Of a DNA stretch of 64,000 nt, positions 53,019 to 62,004 are shown in pieces. The notes under the pieces are model-generated. The model did not search any database. It was not told the DNA's origin and was given only the letters and a program-made list of their open reading frames with translations. The stretch comes from JABFRG01 sp046351415. GTDB taxonomy: Bacteria; Myxococcota_A; Polyangia; Polyangiales; Polyangiaceae. Numbering within the stretch: the first letter of the stretch is position 1; the number at the start of each line of letters is the position of its first letter. The stretch is taken from assembly GCA_046351415.1 (NCBI GenBank), contig JAXLYO010000009.1:186001-250000 (forward strand), written 5' to 3'. The position numbers and the translations under genes are program-made.

Positions 53019-54913
53019 ACGGTCACCCGCCTATGGTACGTACCCCACTCGAGTACCGCGATGAGCACCGCGAGCACGAGCAGATAGATCCATACGTCGC
53101 GGCGCACGCTGACCGTGACGCTCTGTACGCGTCCGGCTGTCTTTCCGTCGACCACGAGCTCCGGCTTCGCAACGATGTCGCTCTCCGACGTGTCGGCGAG
53201 ATTCGCTGCAATTTGCGACACGATATCTTCGCCGCCCCGCTTGGCGCGGAGTTCATAGAAGCCCGCGCGAGTACCCTGGAACACGGCCTTGCCCTCGTGC
53301 ACCGCGACTTGCGTGAGCGTTCCGTCGGGCTCTTTGACCTGAACGTCACGGACGTCCGTCCCAAGCGGCACGCGCCAAACCTCCCCAGTACGGAACGCCG
53401 AAATATAGGCGACGTCTTCGTCGATGAAGAAGTTCACCGTATTGACGAGGAGCACGGGCCAGGCCACACGAAGGGGCAAGTCGCTCTCGCGGACGTCGAA
53501 GCCCATCGCGGCGAACTTGTACGGGCCGCGCGAACCCGCCACGAGAATGGCCCCTTCGGACGAAGCGCCGATCACCTTGTCGCCCTGCTCGGGAACGAGC
53601 TTGTGGCCGCGCGCGATGTTGACGTCGTCGAGCGCGGTGTAGCGCACGATCGGATGCTTGCGGTCGATCTTCTCGAACCCGGGGCTCGCGATGGCTTCCC
53701 CCACCTTCACGGGCGCCCCCATCCCGCGTGGGTCGAGGTAGAGCGCGTGTGCCTTCGGCGGAGCGTCTGGTGTCACGCCGTCGAAGATGACCACATCGTA
53801 GCTCTGTGTCTTCGCGGCATAGCCGTCCACATACTGCTTCGGCGTCACGATCTGCGCCTCGAGGTATTCGTCGAGCAGGAGAGCAGCCTCGAGGTAGGTG
53901 TTGCCCGTCGTCACCACGAGCACCTTCGCGCGCTTGCGCTCGGGCAAGAGAGCGTACGCCTTGTCATCGGCAGGCAGGTCGTCGACCGACCCCGCGAGAG
54001 GACGAATGCGCGCCTCGAGCGAGCGACTCGCCCCGGACAAGTTCGGATAGAACCGCGGCAAGCGCTCGCCGGGCTTCAAACGCAACTTCGACAGGTCGAC
54101 GACTTGGCCGTCTCCCAGAAGCGAAAGCTCGATTTCCTCTGGCTCAGGACCCGTATTCGTCACTTCGAGCATCACCTCGTAGCGGCTTCGATCGAGCGGA
54201 TATCGGCGCACGGAGAACTCCGTCACGGCCACGTTACGCTTGCCCGTGCCGACCGGAATGTACGAGAGCTTCACGTCACCCAGGTGAACCGCACCAGCCG
54301 CATCCGAAGGAGGTGCGAGTCCCCCATCGGAGATGACGACGATCTCGGCGTTCTCTTGGCCGCGCAACGTATCTGTCGCGAAGCGCAGGGCACGTGCGAA
54401 GTCTGCGCGCGTATCGGTCGCCTTGAGCTCCGTGAGTTCGCGTTCCAGCTCCGCGCTGTCACCGCTCATCGGCCCGAGGGGGGTGGTCGAAGACGACATC
54501 TGTGCGACGAGCATGCGATCGGCTCCGCCCATTCCGCGAATGAGCGTTTTCACTTCCTCCTTCGCCTGGTCGAGGCGTGTCGGTTTGACATCCGTCGCCT
54601 GCATCGACGCGCTGGTATCGACCAAGACGATGAGCGTGCGCCCCTTGAGCAAGGCCGTTTGCGCGCGAGGATCGCCGAGAGCAAGAACGAGCAATAGAAT
54701 GAGCAACAGCTGGAGCAGCATGGACAGCATGCGCTTCAAGCGTGAAAAGAGCGTCGTCGCGTCTTTGTCGCGCAGAATGCGCTGCCACAGGGGACCGAAC
54801 GGGACCGCAACCATGCGGCGACGAAGCTTCAAGATATAGAGCGTCACCACGACGGCAGCCGCGGCGCCGAAGAGCATGGCGAGCTGTGTGAAGCTCCAGC
54901 CAGCGAAGATCAT
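53015..54913 (-). CDS. BatA-type VWA membrane protein
   Basis: A 632-aa membrane protein. It starts MIFAGWSFTQLAMLFGAAAA with a hydrophobic N-terminus and the LKLRRRMVAVPFGPLWQR block typical of BatA-type aerotolerance proteins, followed by a second hydrophobic block (residues 62-80). The VWA domain has LIVLVDTSASMQATD. A long periplasmic strand-rich region follows, and a C-terminal helix near the end. It overlaps the DUF58 gene (ATGA) upstream and the large VWA gene downstream. With MoxR and DUF58 it forms the widely found MoxR-VWA module. Confidence 0.9.
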   Translation of the reverse strand: MIFAGWSFTQLAMLFGAAAAVVVTLYILKLRRRMVAVPFGPLWQRILRDKDATTLFSRLKRMLSMLLQLLLILLLVLALGDPRAQTALLKGRTLIVLVDTSASMQATDVKPTRLDQAKEEVKTLIRGMGGADRMLVAQMSSSTTPLGPMSGDSAELERELTELKATDTRADFARALRFATDTLRGQENAEIVVISDGGLAPPSDAAGAVHLGDVKLSYIPVGTGKRNVAVTEFSVRRYPLDRSRYEVMLEVTNTGPEPEEIELSLLGDGQVVDLSKLRLKPGERLPRFYPNLSGASRSLEARIRPLAGSVDDLPADDKAYALLPERKRAKVLVVTTGNTYLEAALLLDEYLEAQIVTPKQYVDGYAAKTQSYDVVIFDGVTPDAPPKAHALYLDPRGMGAPVKVGEAIASPGFEKIDRKHPIVRYTALDDVNIARGHKLVPEQGDKVIGASSEGAILVAGSRGPYKFAAMGFDVRESDLPLRVAWPVLLVNTVNFFIDEDVAYISAFRTGEVWRVPLGTDVRDVQVKEPDGTLTQVAVHEGKAVFQGTRAGFYELRAKRGGEDIVSQIAANLADTSESDIVAKPELVVDGKTAGRVQSVTVSVRRDVWIYLLVLAVLIAVLEWGTYHRRVTV

Positions 54914-55863
54914 CGGAGAAAGCCTCCCCGCCGGAAGACGCGCAGAACGAGTTCCTCGAAGGGCAACGATACGTCGGCGCGCACGTAGGGCACCTGACGA
55001 CCGCTGCAGAAGTGCTCGATCTCGGTCAGGTACTCGCCGTATGCCTCTTTGAAACGATTGAGAACACCGCGCGTCACCGTAACCTCACGCTCGGCGCCGG
55101 TCTCGCAGTCGTAGAGAAGAACGTCACCCGAAAGCTTGGGCTCGGCTTCGGTGCGGTCGGTGATGTGAATGACGAACGGGTCGAACTTGTTGTAGCGAAG
55201 GACGTTGATGCCCCGCTCGAACCCAGCCGGGTCGTAGAGATCGGAGAGGACGACCGCAAGGCCTCGACGCTTGTTCTGCGCCACGAAGGACCTTAGCGCA
55301 GATTCGAGCGCCGTTTGCCCCGCACCTTTGGCGTTCTGCAAGAAGCGAAATACTTTGAAGATGCGCGCCTTGCCGCGCGTCTCCGGCATGCGCCCTGACA
55401 GCTTCTCGTTCGCGGTAACGATGCTGACGCGATCGAGATTTGCGAGCCCTACGTACGCAAGGGCCGCCGCCGTGCGCTTGGCGTAGCGGAGCTTTGCCCC
55501 ATTGCCGAACGCCATCGACGCGCTCGTATCGATGATGAAGTAGATGGCGAGGTCTTCCTCTTCCTCGAAGAGTCTGAGCAGCAGCTTGTCGAACTTCTGG
55601 TAAACGTTCCAATCGAGATAGCGGAAGTCGTCGCCAGGCTGGTACTCACGGTGGTCGGCAAATTCGACGCCGCTACCCGTCTTCTTCGTACGACGCTCGG
55701 CGCGGTTTCGGCCGGCAAATACACGTCGGCTGATGATCGCGAGGTAGTCGAGCTTTCGTTGGAACTCGTCGTCGAAGAGTTCTTCCGAAGCTGCCTGCGA
55801 TTCCGGCTCTCGCCCTAGAATTTTGTCAAGAAGCCCCAACCGTCGCTTCCTTCGCGGACCCAT
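54910..55863 (-). CDS. DUF58 protein of the MoxR/VWA operon
   Basis: A 317-aa protein with the DUF58 core: EFADHREYQPGDDFRYLDWN and an embedded VWA-like FIIDTSASMAFGNG. It typically binds MoxR partners. The 3' end overlaps the BatA-like gene by 4 bases and the 5' end overlaps moxR's 3' end by 38 bases. The ATG at 55863 is inside moxR; a later TTG at 55839 would shorten the overlap to 14 bases. No membrane segment is evident. Confidence 0.92.
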   Translation of the reverse strand: MGPRRKRRLGLLDKILGREPESQAASEELFDDEFQRKLDYLAIISRRVFAGRNRAERRTKKTGSGVEFADHREYQPGDDFRYLDWNVYQKFDKLLLRLFEEEEDLAIYFIIDTSASMAFGNGAKLRYAKRTAAALAYVGLANLDRVSIVTANEKLSGRMPETRGKARIFKVFRFLQNAKGAGQTALESALRSFVAQNKRRGLAVVLSDLYDPAGFERGINVLRYNKFDPFVIHITDRTEAEPKLSGDVLLYDCETGAEREVTVTRGVLNRFKEAYGEYLTEIEHFCSGRQVPYVRADVSLPFEELVLRVFRRGGFLR

Positions 55864-56872
55864 TGGGGCCCACTGCTGTCTCGGCGAGGTCCTTGACGAT
55901 CGAGGAGAGCACCTGATCGGTCTTCACGCCTTCGGCTTCACCTTCGAAATTCAAGAGCACGCGGTGTCGCAGCGCCGGAAGGGCAACTTGTCGCACATCG
56001 TCGATGCTGGCCGCAAAGCGACCTTCGAAGAGCGCGCGGATCTTGCTGGCGAGAAGAACGGCCTGCGCTCCGCGCGGTGAGGCGCCGAAGCGAACGAAAC
56101 GCTTCGCGAGCTCCGGCGCGCCCGGGCCTTCGGGGTGTGTCGCTTGAATGAGCCTCACGACGTAGTCTTGAACGTGACGGGCGACGGGAACTTTGCGGAC
56201 CAGCGCCTGCATTTCGCGAATGCGTGGACCATCGACCACCGCCGCGGGGCGCACGTCGTCGCTACCGGTCGTGCGGTCGAGGATGTCGTGGAGCTCGGTG
56301 CGATCCGGGAAGGGCACGTTTAGCTTGAAGAAGAAGCGGTCGAGCTGCGCTTCGGGTAGCGGATACGTACCTTCCATTTCGAGGGGGTTCTGGGTCGCGA
56401 GCACGACGAACGGCGGTTCGAGGTCGAACGTGCGGCGGCCAACGGACACGCGACGCTCTGCCATGGCCTCGAGGAGCGCGCTCTGCGTCTTGGGCGTCGC
56501 GCGGTTGATTTCGTCGGCGAGCAGGATGTTCGTGAAGACGGGTCCCTTTCGGAACTCGAACACCTTGCCACCTGCCTGCGTATCGTCGATGACCGTCGTT
56601 CCGAGGATGTCGGCAGGCATCAAATCGGGTGTAAACTGCACGCGAGAAAAATTGAGACTGAGCGCTTCGGCGAGAGCACGCACGAGCATGGTCTTTCCGA
56701 GGCCGGGCACGCCTTCGAGGAGCGCGTGACCTCCCGCGAGCATGCACGTGATGACGCCGTCGATTACCTCTCGGTTGCCGACGATGACGCGTCCGACTTC
56801 TGCGCGAAGCGCGTCCATGGTCGCGCGAAACTGGGCAACTTCGTCTACCGCTGCGTTCGTCTGATCAGTCAT
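55826..56872 (-). CDS. MoxR-family AAA+ ATPase
   Basis: A 348-aa AAA+ ATPase. GVPGLGKT at residues 54-61 is Walker A, LLADEINRATPKTQSALLEAMAE holds Walker B and sensor segments, and NPLEMEGTYPLPEAQLDRFF is the MoxR signature. MoxR proteins act as chaperones assembling or remodelling partner complexes, often with VWA proteins. Its 3' end overlaps the DUF58 gene. A triple 8-bp repeat sits just upstream of its start (56886-56909). Confidence 0.95.
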   Translation of the reverse strand: MTDQTNAAVDEVAQFRATMDALRAEVGRVIVGNREVIDGVITCMLAGGHALLEGVPGLGKTMLVRALAEALSLNFSRVQFTPDLMPADILGTTVIDDTQAGGKVFEFRKGPVFTNILLADEINRATPKTQSALLEAMAERRVSVGRRTFDLEPPFVVLATQNPLEMEGTYPLPEAQLDRFFFKLNVPFPDRTELHDILDRTTGSDDVRPAAVVDGPRIREMQALVRKVPVARHVQDYVVRLIQATHPEGPGAPELAKRFVRFGASPRGAQAVLLASKIRALFEGRFAASIDDVRQVALPALRHRVLLNFEGEAEGVKTDQVLSSIVKDLAETAVGPNGSAKEATVGAS

Positions 56873-56885
56873 GTTTCTCTCTTTT

Positions 56886-56909
56886 CAAACTTCCAAACTT
56901 CCAAACTTC
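56886..56909. repeat. Triple CAAACTTC direct repeat in the moxR leader
   Basis: Three exact head-to-tail copies of CAAACTTC occupy the 50-base gap between the coiled-coil gene's stop and the moxR start. On the minus-strand mRNA they read GAAGUUUG three times, just upstream of a GAGAG that could serve as ribosome site. Confidence 0.8.
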
Positions 56910-56922
56910 CGAAAAGCGCGCG

Positions 56923-58977
56923 CTACGGTGCCTCGCCCTCGCGAGGGCGAATGAGTTGGAAATAGCGACGGACGTAGAAGCGGTAGCCTCCAGGGACTTC
57001 GTCCTTCTCGAGCGCTTCCTCTGCGACGTTGTGATACTCGCGGAAGACCTTCCTGTAGCCCTTCGACGCGAAGCCGCGCTCCGCCGCTCCGAGAATGACT
57101 TCACTGCGGCTGCCGCCTTGGCCCGTGTCTTGGCCCGCGACCTGAGTATCCTGCGTTCCGCCCTTGATGTTCGACGGCTTGCCCGTCGGATTGCCGTCGT
57201 GTCCGGAGCCAGCGCCTTGACCAGGGGAGCCTTGTCCTTGCCCGCCCTGCCCTTGGCCGCCTTGGCCCTGACCACCTTGGCCCCGCGTGATGATGAGCAT
57301 CTTCTCTCCGCCAGGGCCGATGACGAGCATCTCGCCTTGCTTGCCGCCGCCTTGTCCTGCGCCGGAGCCGCCTTGGCCGCCCTGTCCATTCTGGCCACCT
57401 TGACCATTCTGGCCACCTTGCCCCTGCTGACCGCCCTGACCTTGTTGGCCACCCTGGCCCTGCTGTCCGCCCTGACCTTGCTGGCCACCTTGACCGTTTT
57501 GCCCTTGTTGCCCCTGGCCTTGCTGCCCTTGGCCCTGCTGCCCTTGGTCGCCGCCCTGTCCCTGCTGGCCCCCCTGCCCCTGCTGACCCTGCCCGTGCGC
57601 GCGCTGCTGGAAGCGTTGAATCTGCACCTTTCGGGCCTGGCCTCCACCTTGGCGCATGAGCTCCTTTAGCTCTTGCAGCTTCTGGCGCAGCTTCTCTTTG
57701 TCCTCGTCGGACATCTGCTGCTTGCCCATGCGATTGATGTCTTCGGCGCCTTGGTCGAGGTCCTGAGCGGAGAGACCGAGATCCTTCATCAAGTCTTCCG
57801 CAGCCTTCTGGAGGTCGCGGTCGAGGCGGTCGAGTTGACGCTCCGCGTTCTTTGCTTCCTGCTCCTCGCGCTGCATGCGCTCGAGTTCGCGTTCCTTCTT
57901 CTGCAAGAGGCTCCTCTCTTGCTCCGAGGCGCCGCCGTCGCCCATCTTCTTCTTTTGCTCGAGCAGCTGCTTCTCGAGCTCGGCGCGCTTCTTCTCGACG
58001 GCAGCCATGTGCTCTTTCTGACTCTCCGACGCCTTCTTCAGCGCCTCCCGGAGCTTGTCGAGCTGCGCCTTGTCGACCTTTCCTTCGCGGAGCTTTTTGG
58101 CGAGCTCGCGCATGTCGCGCTCGGCCTGCCCAAAGTTCTTGTTGGAGAGAGCTTCGCCGCTCGGCTTCGACATGTCGCTCTTCTTCAGCTCGTCGGCCAT
58201 CCGCTTCATCGCCTCTTCGAGCGCCTTTGCGTCGCCTTCCTTGCCTTGCATCAACTTGTCTTCGAGCGCCTGCAGACGCCGGAATGCGTCGCTGCGATCG
58301 ACGCGATGGTTGGCGAGGTCTTCGATGAGCTGATTGAATTCCTGCGTGGCGGCTTTCGTGTCGTCGCTCGGATCTTTGCGTTCGAGTTCCTTCATGAATT
58401 CGCGCATGGCATCGATATCGTCGGGCGTCACGTCGACCGCATCGAGCGTGTCGGCGTGGCGAACGACCTCGTGACGACGGACCTCGAACAAGGCGATCAG
58501 CGCGAACAGGGCGCCGAACGCGACGGCCCACCCGGAAGAACGTGGCACACCGAAGGGAACGGCTTTTGCCAGACTGATGCCGCCAGCGCCTTCGGACTTG
58601 GTCGTGAGGACGAGCGCGTCTTCGATGGCCGCTTCCATGAGCGGCGTGCGCTCTTTCTCCTCCGCGAAGGAGAGGGCGCTCGAAAGTCGGTCCGAGAGAT
58701 TGTGGCTCCGGTCGACGGCGACGGACCCCGCGAACTTCGCAAGTCGCCGCGCGTATGCAAGGGCCGCCACGACGAGCGTCGACCCCGCAAGCAGCCCCAA
58801 CGCGACGCGGGCAGGCTTCTCGCCGAGCAGCTGCGTCTTTCGCAGAACGAGCACGACGCATGCGAGGGCGAGCGCCACGGCAAGAGCGACCGCGAATGCA
58901 GCAAGAGCCCGCCGCAGCCGGAGTCGTCGCTCCGCACCGCGTGCAAGCTGCACAATGGGCCCTAGGCGATCATTCAC
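56923..58977 (-). CDS. Membrane protein with long coiled coil and Gly/Gln-rich segment
   Basis: A 684-aa protein, first of the MoxR/VWA operon. Two membrane helices at residues 22-43 and 55-75 and a third at about 150-165 anchor it. Residues 195-445 form a long charged coiled coil (EKDKEKLRQKLQELKEL-like heptads, many Lys/Glu/Gln). Residues 460-610 are a Gly/Gln-rich repetitive stretch (GQGGQ units). The C-terminal 75 residues end in a compact domain with GYRKVFREYHNVAEEALEK. Function unknown; architecture matches the DUF4175-like partner often beside MoxR genes. The Gly/Gln region is encoded by a low-complexity tract at about 57230-57600. Confidence 0.85.
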   Translation of the reverse strand: MNDRLGPIVQLARGAERRLRLRRALAAFAVALAVALALACVVLVLRKTQLLGEKPARVALGLLAGSTLVVAALAYARRLAKFAGSVAVDRSHNLSDRLSSALSFAEEKERTPLMEAAIEDALVLTTKSEGAGGISLAKAVPFGVPRSSGWAVAFGALFALIALFEVRRHEVVRHADTLDAVDVTPDDIDAMREFMKELERKDPSDDTKAATQEFNQLIEDLANHRVDRSDAFRRLQALEDKLMQGKEGDAKALEEAMKRMADELKKSDMSKPSGEALSNKNFGQAERDMRELAKKLREGKVDKAQLDKLREALKKASESQKEHMAAVEKKRAELEKQLLEQKKKMGDGGASEQERSLLQKKERELERMQREEQEAKNAERQLDRLDRDLQKAAEDLMKDLGLSAQDLDQGAEDINRMGKQQMSDEDKEKLRQKLQELKELMRQGGGQARKVQIQRFQQRAHGQGQQGQGGQQGQGGDQGQQGQGQQGQGQQGQNGQGGQQGQGGQQGQGGQQGQGGQQGQGGQNGQGGQNGQGGQGGSGAGQGGGKQGEMLVIGPGGEKMLIITRGQGGQGQGGQGQGGQGQGSPGQGAGSGHDGNPTGKPSNIKGGTQDTQVAGQDTGQGGSRSEVILGAAERGFASKGYRKVFREYHNVAEEALEKDEVPGGYRFYVRRYFQLIRPREGEAP

Positions 58978-59184
58978 GGGAGGAGGACTCTTGGCTCACG
59001 GGTAGTTTGGACGTGCGTGCCGGGCAAAAGTTCCGGACAAGTTCGAGCATGAAAGTGCTGAAGGGCACTACGACAGGAAAGGAACGTGAAACACGCGTTG
59101 CACTTACAGAGCCTACCAGACCTGGCGCACCATCCCGAGGCCGGAAACGACCGAAGGCCGAACAATATTCCGTCTTTCCCTGCG

Positions 59185-59856
59185 ATGGAGGCCGGCGTAG
59201 CCTCGTTTGCGCACATGCTGCCGAAACCCCCGCCTTTCCCTTTTCGAGTCCTTCGCGAGAACGTTCCGGATGCGAAGCCCTTCTTGAAGCTCGTTCACAA
59301 AGAGCTCGAAATCGAGGGCAAGCCATTCATGTACGATCTCATCGAACGGACGGCCCTCGATGCGGCCGTGGTGTGCGCCTACTTCGTCGAAGGAGGAACA
59401 CCCTGGGTTTACCTTCGTTCGGCGCCGCGCGTTCCCGCGCTCGTTCGGGAAAAGCCTTCGTTCGATCCTAGCCTCGATGGCGTCTTGTGGGAGCTCCCGG
59501 CAGGGCTCATCGAGCCTGGCGAAAGCCCCAGCGTGGGTGCGGCCCGCGAACTCGAAGAAGAGCTCGGCTTCCGTGTGGCCCCGGAGTGTCTGAAGCCCCT
59601 CGGTCCCGCCGTGTTCCCCGCGCCGGGCGTCATCGGCGAGCTCCATGTCTTTTTCGAAGTCGAAGTGGACCCGAACGCCCAAGGAACCCCCGGTGAGGAC
59701 GGAAGTCCGCTCGAAGCGTCTGCGGCCATCGTCCGCGTCAAACTCACGGATGCGCTCGCGGCGTGCGCCTCCGGTCTCATCCGCGATGGCAAGACCGAGC
59801 TCGCTCTACGAAGATTCGCCGAGCGACTTTCCCATCGCGCAACCCAGACCCCATAG
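59185..59856 (+). CDS. NUDIX hydrolase
   Basis: A 223-aa NUDIX hydrolase. The Nudix box GLIEPGESPSVGAARELEEELGF fits G-x5-E-x7-REUxEExGU, split here as GLIEPGESPSVGAA then RELEEELGF, with the metal-binding glutamates present. The upstream ELPAG and the C-terminal ELHVFFEVEVDP region suggest an ADP-ribose or sugar-nucleotide pyrophosphatase class. The start is uncertain: ATG 59185 or ATG 59215. The NAD kinase gene begins 12 bases after its stop, so both are likely cotranscribed, an interesting pairing with NAD metabolism. Confidence 0.88.
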   Translation: MEAGVASFAHMLPKPPPFPFRVLRENVPDAKPFLKLVHKELEIEGKPFMYDLIERTALDAAVVCAYFVEGGTPWVYLRSAPRVPALVREKPSFDPSLDGVLWELPAGLIEPGESPSVGAARELEEELGFRVAPECLKPLGPAVFPAPGVIGELHVFFEVEVDPNAQGTPGEDGSPLEASAAIVRVKLTDALAACASGLIRDGKTELALRRFAERLSHRATQTP

Positions 59857-59868
59857 GCCTTCTGTCAC

Positions 59869-60759
59869 GTGATCAAACGCGCGCTCGTCGTCCTCAAACA
59901 AACTTCGTACGAACGGTTCGTGCTGCGTCGGCGTGATCCGCTCAGCCTGCAGCTGCTCGAAGAGGGTGACCGATCCGTGCGCAGCAGTCTTGCGACGCAC
60001 CGCAGCCACACGAGCACCGTCGAGACGGTGAAAAAGGTGCTCGCGAAGCTCGGCGTCAAGACCACCATTCGTGATCGCCGCGAGGGCCGCGTTCCCCATG
60101 GCACCGACATCGTCGTGACGGTCGGCGGCGACGGCACGCTCCTCACGACCTCCCACTCGCTCGGCGCAGGCATTCCCATCGTCGGAATCAACAGTTCGCC
60201 GAACACTTCGGTCGGGTTCTTTTGCGCGGGCGCGAAGGACGAAGTGCCCGACATCCTCGAGCAAGCCCTCCTCGGGAAACTCCCTGCCCTCCACCTCGCA
60301 CGCATGCGCGTCGAGCGAAATGGCGACTGCCTCTCGAACCGTGTCCTCAACGATGCGCTCTTTTGCCATGCATCTCCCGCAGCGACGTCTCGCTACGAAC
60401 TCACTCTCATCGGCCGTGGCCGCAAGGAAGCAGAGGAGCATCGCTCGAGCGGTATCTGGGTCGGCCCTGCGGCAGGCTCGACCGCGGCGCAAAAGAGCGC
60501 AGGTGGCCGCGTGCTCTCGCTTCGCTCGAAGGCCCTTCAATACGTCGTCCGTGAGCCGTACGTGCAAGACGGCCATCATCTCTACATGCAGCGTGGACTC
60601 GTTCCCGATCATGCGGAGCTCTTCATCTTGAGCAAGATGCGGTCGGCGCGTCTCTTCCTCGATGGGCCGGACCGCGCCTTTCATTTGAAACTGGGCGATC
60701 GCATCCGGCTCTCGCGTTCCGAAGAACCGCTCACGGTCCTCGGCATGCGCAAGCGCTGA
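59869..60759 (+). CDS. nadK: NAD kinase
   Basis: A 296-aa NAD kinase that makes NADP from NAD and ATP or polyphosphate. GGDGT at residues 86-90 is the phosphate-binding site. VGINSSPNTSVGFFC and GIWVGPAAGSTAAQKSAGG are family motifs, the latter being the usual GxxxSTPTGSTA-type loop with substitutions. The NE motif is present as VLNDALF, with Asp replacing Glu. It starts with GTG 12 bases after the NUDIX gene. C-terminal FILSKMRSARLFLDGPDR resembles the catalytic tail. Confidence 0.9.
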   Translation: MIKRALVVLKQTSYERFVLRRRDPLSLQLLEEGDRSVRSSLATHRSHTSTVETVKKVLAKLGVKTTIRDRREGRVPHGTDIVVTVGGDGTLLTTSHSLGAGIPIVGINSSPNTSVGFFCAGAKDEVPDILEQALLGKLPALHLARMRVERNGDCLSNRVLNDALFCHASPAATSRYELTLIGRGRKEAEEHRSSGIWVGPAAGSTAAQKSAGGRVLSLRSKALQYVVREPYVQDGHHLYMQRGLVPDHAELFILSKMRSARLFLDGPDRAFHLKLGDRIRLSRSEEPLTVLGMRKR

Positions 60760-60851
60760 GCTGTCCCGGAGGCGAGTTCGTGACGGTAACGCATTGCGTC
60801 AATTTGAATCAGGCGAGTGCCAAAAACGTCCGGCAGGGCCATTTCGACAGG

Positions 60852-60867
60852 TGGCAATCCCTTGGCC
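60852..60867 (+). promoter_or_regulatory. Possible -24/-12 promoter upstream of fabH
   Basis: TGGCAATCCCTTGGCC has the invariant GG and GC twelve bases apart and a TGGCA -24 element. The -12 element reads TGGC instead of TTGC. The predicted start is about 12 bases before ATG 60890. Weaker than the candidate at 8423. Confidence 0.3.
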
Positions 60868-60889
60868 CTTCCTGCTATGAGCTCAGCCC

Positions 60890-61945
60890 ATGAGAGGTTT
60901 CGAGCTGATCGGCTCCGGTCACTACGTCCCGGGCCCCCCAGTGACCAACGCGCAGCTGGCGCGGGTGATGGACACCTCCGACGAATGGATTTACCAGCGC
61001 TCGGGCATCCGACAGCGCCACTACGCGCCAGAAGGCGTCACGGCGTCTGAGATGGGCGCCGAAGCGGCCAAGCGTGCGCTCGAGCACGCGAAGATCCTCC
61101 CGAAGGAAGTCGACTACGTCATCTTTGCGTCGATGACCCCGGACTACCAACTCCCGGGTCCCGGCGGCATTTTGGCCTCACGCGTCGGTCTGGACAACGT
61201 GCCCGCACTCGACATCCGCCAACAGTGCGGGGCGATGCTCTACGGCATCCAGCTCGTCGACGGCCTCATCAAGAGCGGCGCCGCCAAGACGATTCTCTTC
61301 GTCGGTGCGGAAGCCCATGCGGGCTTCATGCCTTGGTCCGATTGGGACGTCCTCATGGGCGAATCCGACCGTGAAGTCAGCAAAGAAGCGCGTGAAAAGG
61401 CCAATGCGCACCGCGCCCTCGCGGTTCTCTTCGGCGACGGTGCCGGTGCTCTCGTCTTCCGAGCGACCGACCGCGATGCAGGCCTCGTCGGCTCCAAGGT
61501 GCATTCCGACGGCAAGCAGGCCGAGATGCTCTACGTTCCCGGTGGCGGCTTCCGCACGCGCCCGCATTGGAACGACAAGATGTTCGACGAACAGGCCTAC
61601 GTTCCGCGCATGGACGGCAAGGAGCTCTTCAAGTTCGCGGTGACGAAGCTGCCGAAGGCCGCACGCGAACTCTGCGCCGAGCGAAACGTCAAACTCGAGC
61701 AAATCGACCTCTTCCTCGCGCACCAAGCGAACAAGCGCATCAACGAGTTCGTTCGCGAACAGCTCGGCGTCCCGGCCGAAAAGATGCCGATGAACATCGA
61801 CCGATTCGGCAATACGAGCGCCGGGACCATCCCCATCCTCATCGACGAGCTCAACCGCGCGGGCAAACTCCAGCGCGGGCAGCTCAACATGATGCTCGCG
61901 CTTGGCGCCGGCCTCCACTGGGGCACCGCGCTCGTCAAGTGGTAG
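60890..61945 (+). CDS. fabH: 3-oxoacyl-ACP synthase III (FabH-like)
   Basis: A thiolase-fold condensing enzyme, 351 aa. The catalytic triad is visible: Cys113 in DIRQQCGAMLYG, His in LFLAHQANKR, and Asn in DRFGNTSAGTIP. It starts MRGFELIGSGHYVPGPPVTN with the family's T-N signature and WIYQRSGIRQRHY. The 351-aa length exceeds the usual 317-330 because of an insert around DVLMGESDREVSKEAREKAN before the Gly-Asp-Gly-Ala-Gly motif, so it may belong to a divergent clade using an unusual primer. Not next to other fatty-acid genes. Confidence 0.92.
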   Translation: MRGFELIGSGHYVPGPPVTNAQLARVMDTSDEWIYQRSGIRQRHYAPEGVTASEMGAEAAKRALEHAKILPKEVDYVIFASMTPDYQLPGPGGILASRVGLDNVPALDIRQQCGAMLYGIQLVDGLIKSGAAKTILFVGAEAHAGFMPWSDWDVLMGESDREVSKEAREKANAHRALAVLFGDGAGALVFRATDRDAGLVGSKVHSDGKQAEMLYVPGGGFRTRPHWNDKMFDEQAYVPRMDGKELFKFAVTKLPKAARELCAERNVKLEQIDLFLAHQANKRINEFVREQLGVPAEKMPMNIDRFGNTSAGTIPILIDELNRAGKLQRGQLNMMLALGAGLHWGTALVKW

Positions 61946-62004
61946 AGGGTGCGCACTAGGCAGCGATTGCCCCGCGCTCGAAAAGGTGTGCTAATCTAGC
62001 TCGT

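Noticed and set aside
53033..54697. Plus-strand open frame across the BatA-like gene (554 codons)
   Set aside because: The minus strand carries VWA and BatA signatures; the other frame is Arg/His-rich shadow sequence.
57101..58861. Second minus-strand frame inside the coiled-coil gene (586 codons)
   Set aside because: It is an offset frame of a repetitive GC-rich gene; the chosen frame has membrane helices, heptads and a folded C-terminus.
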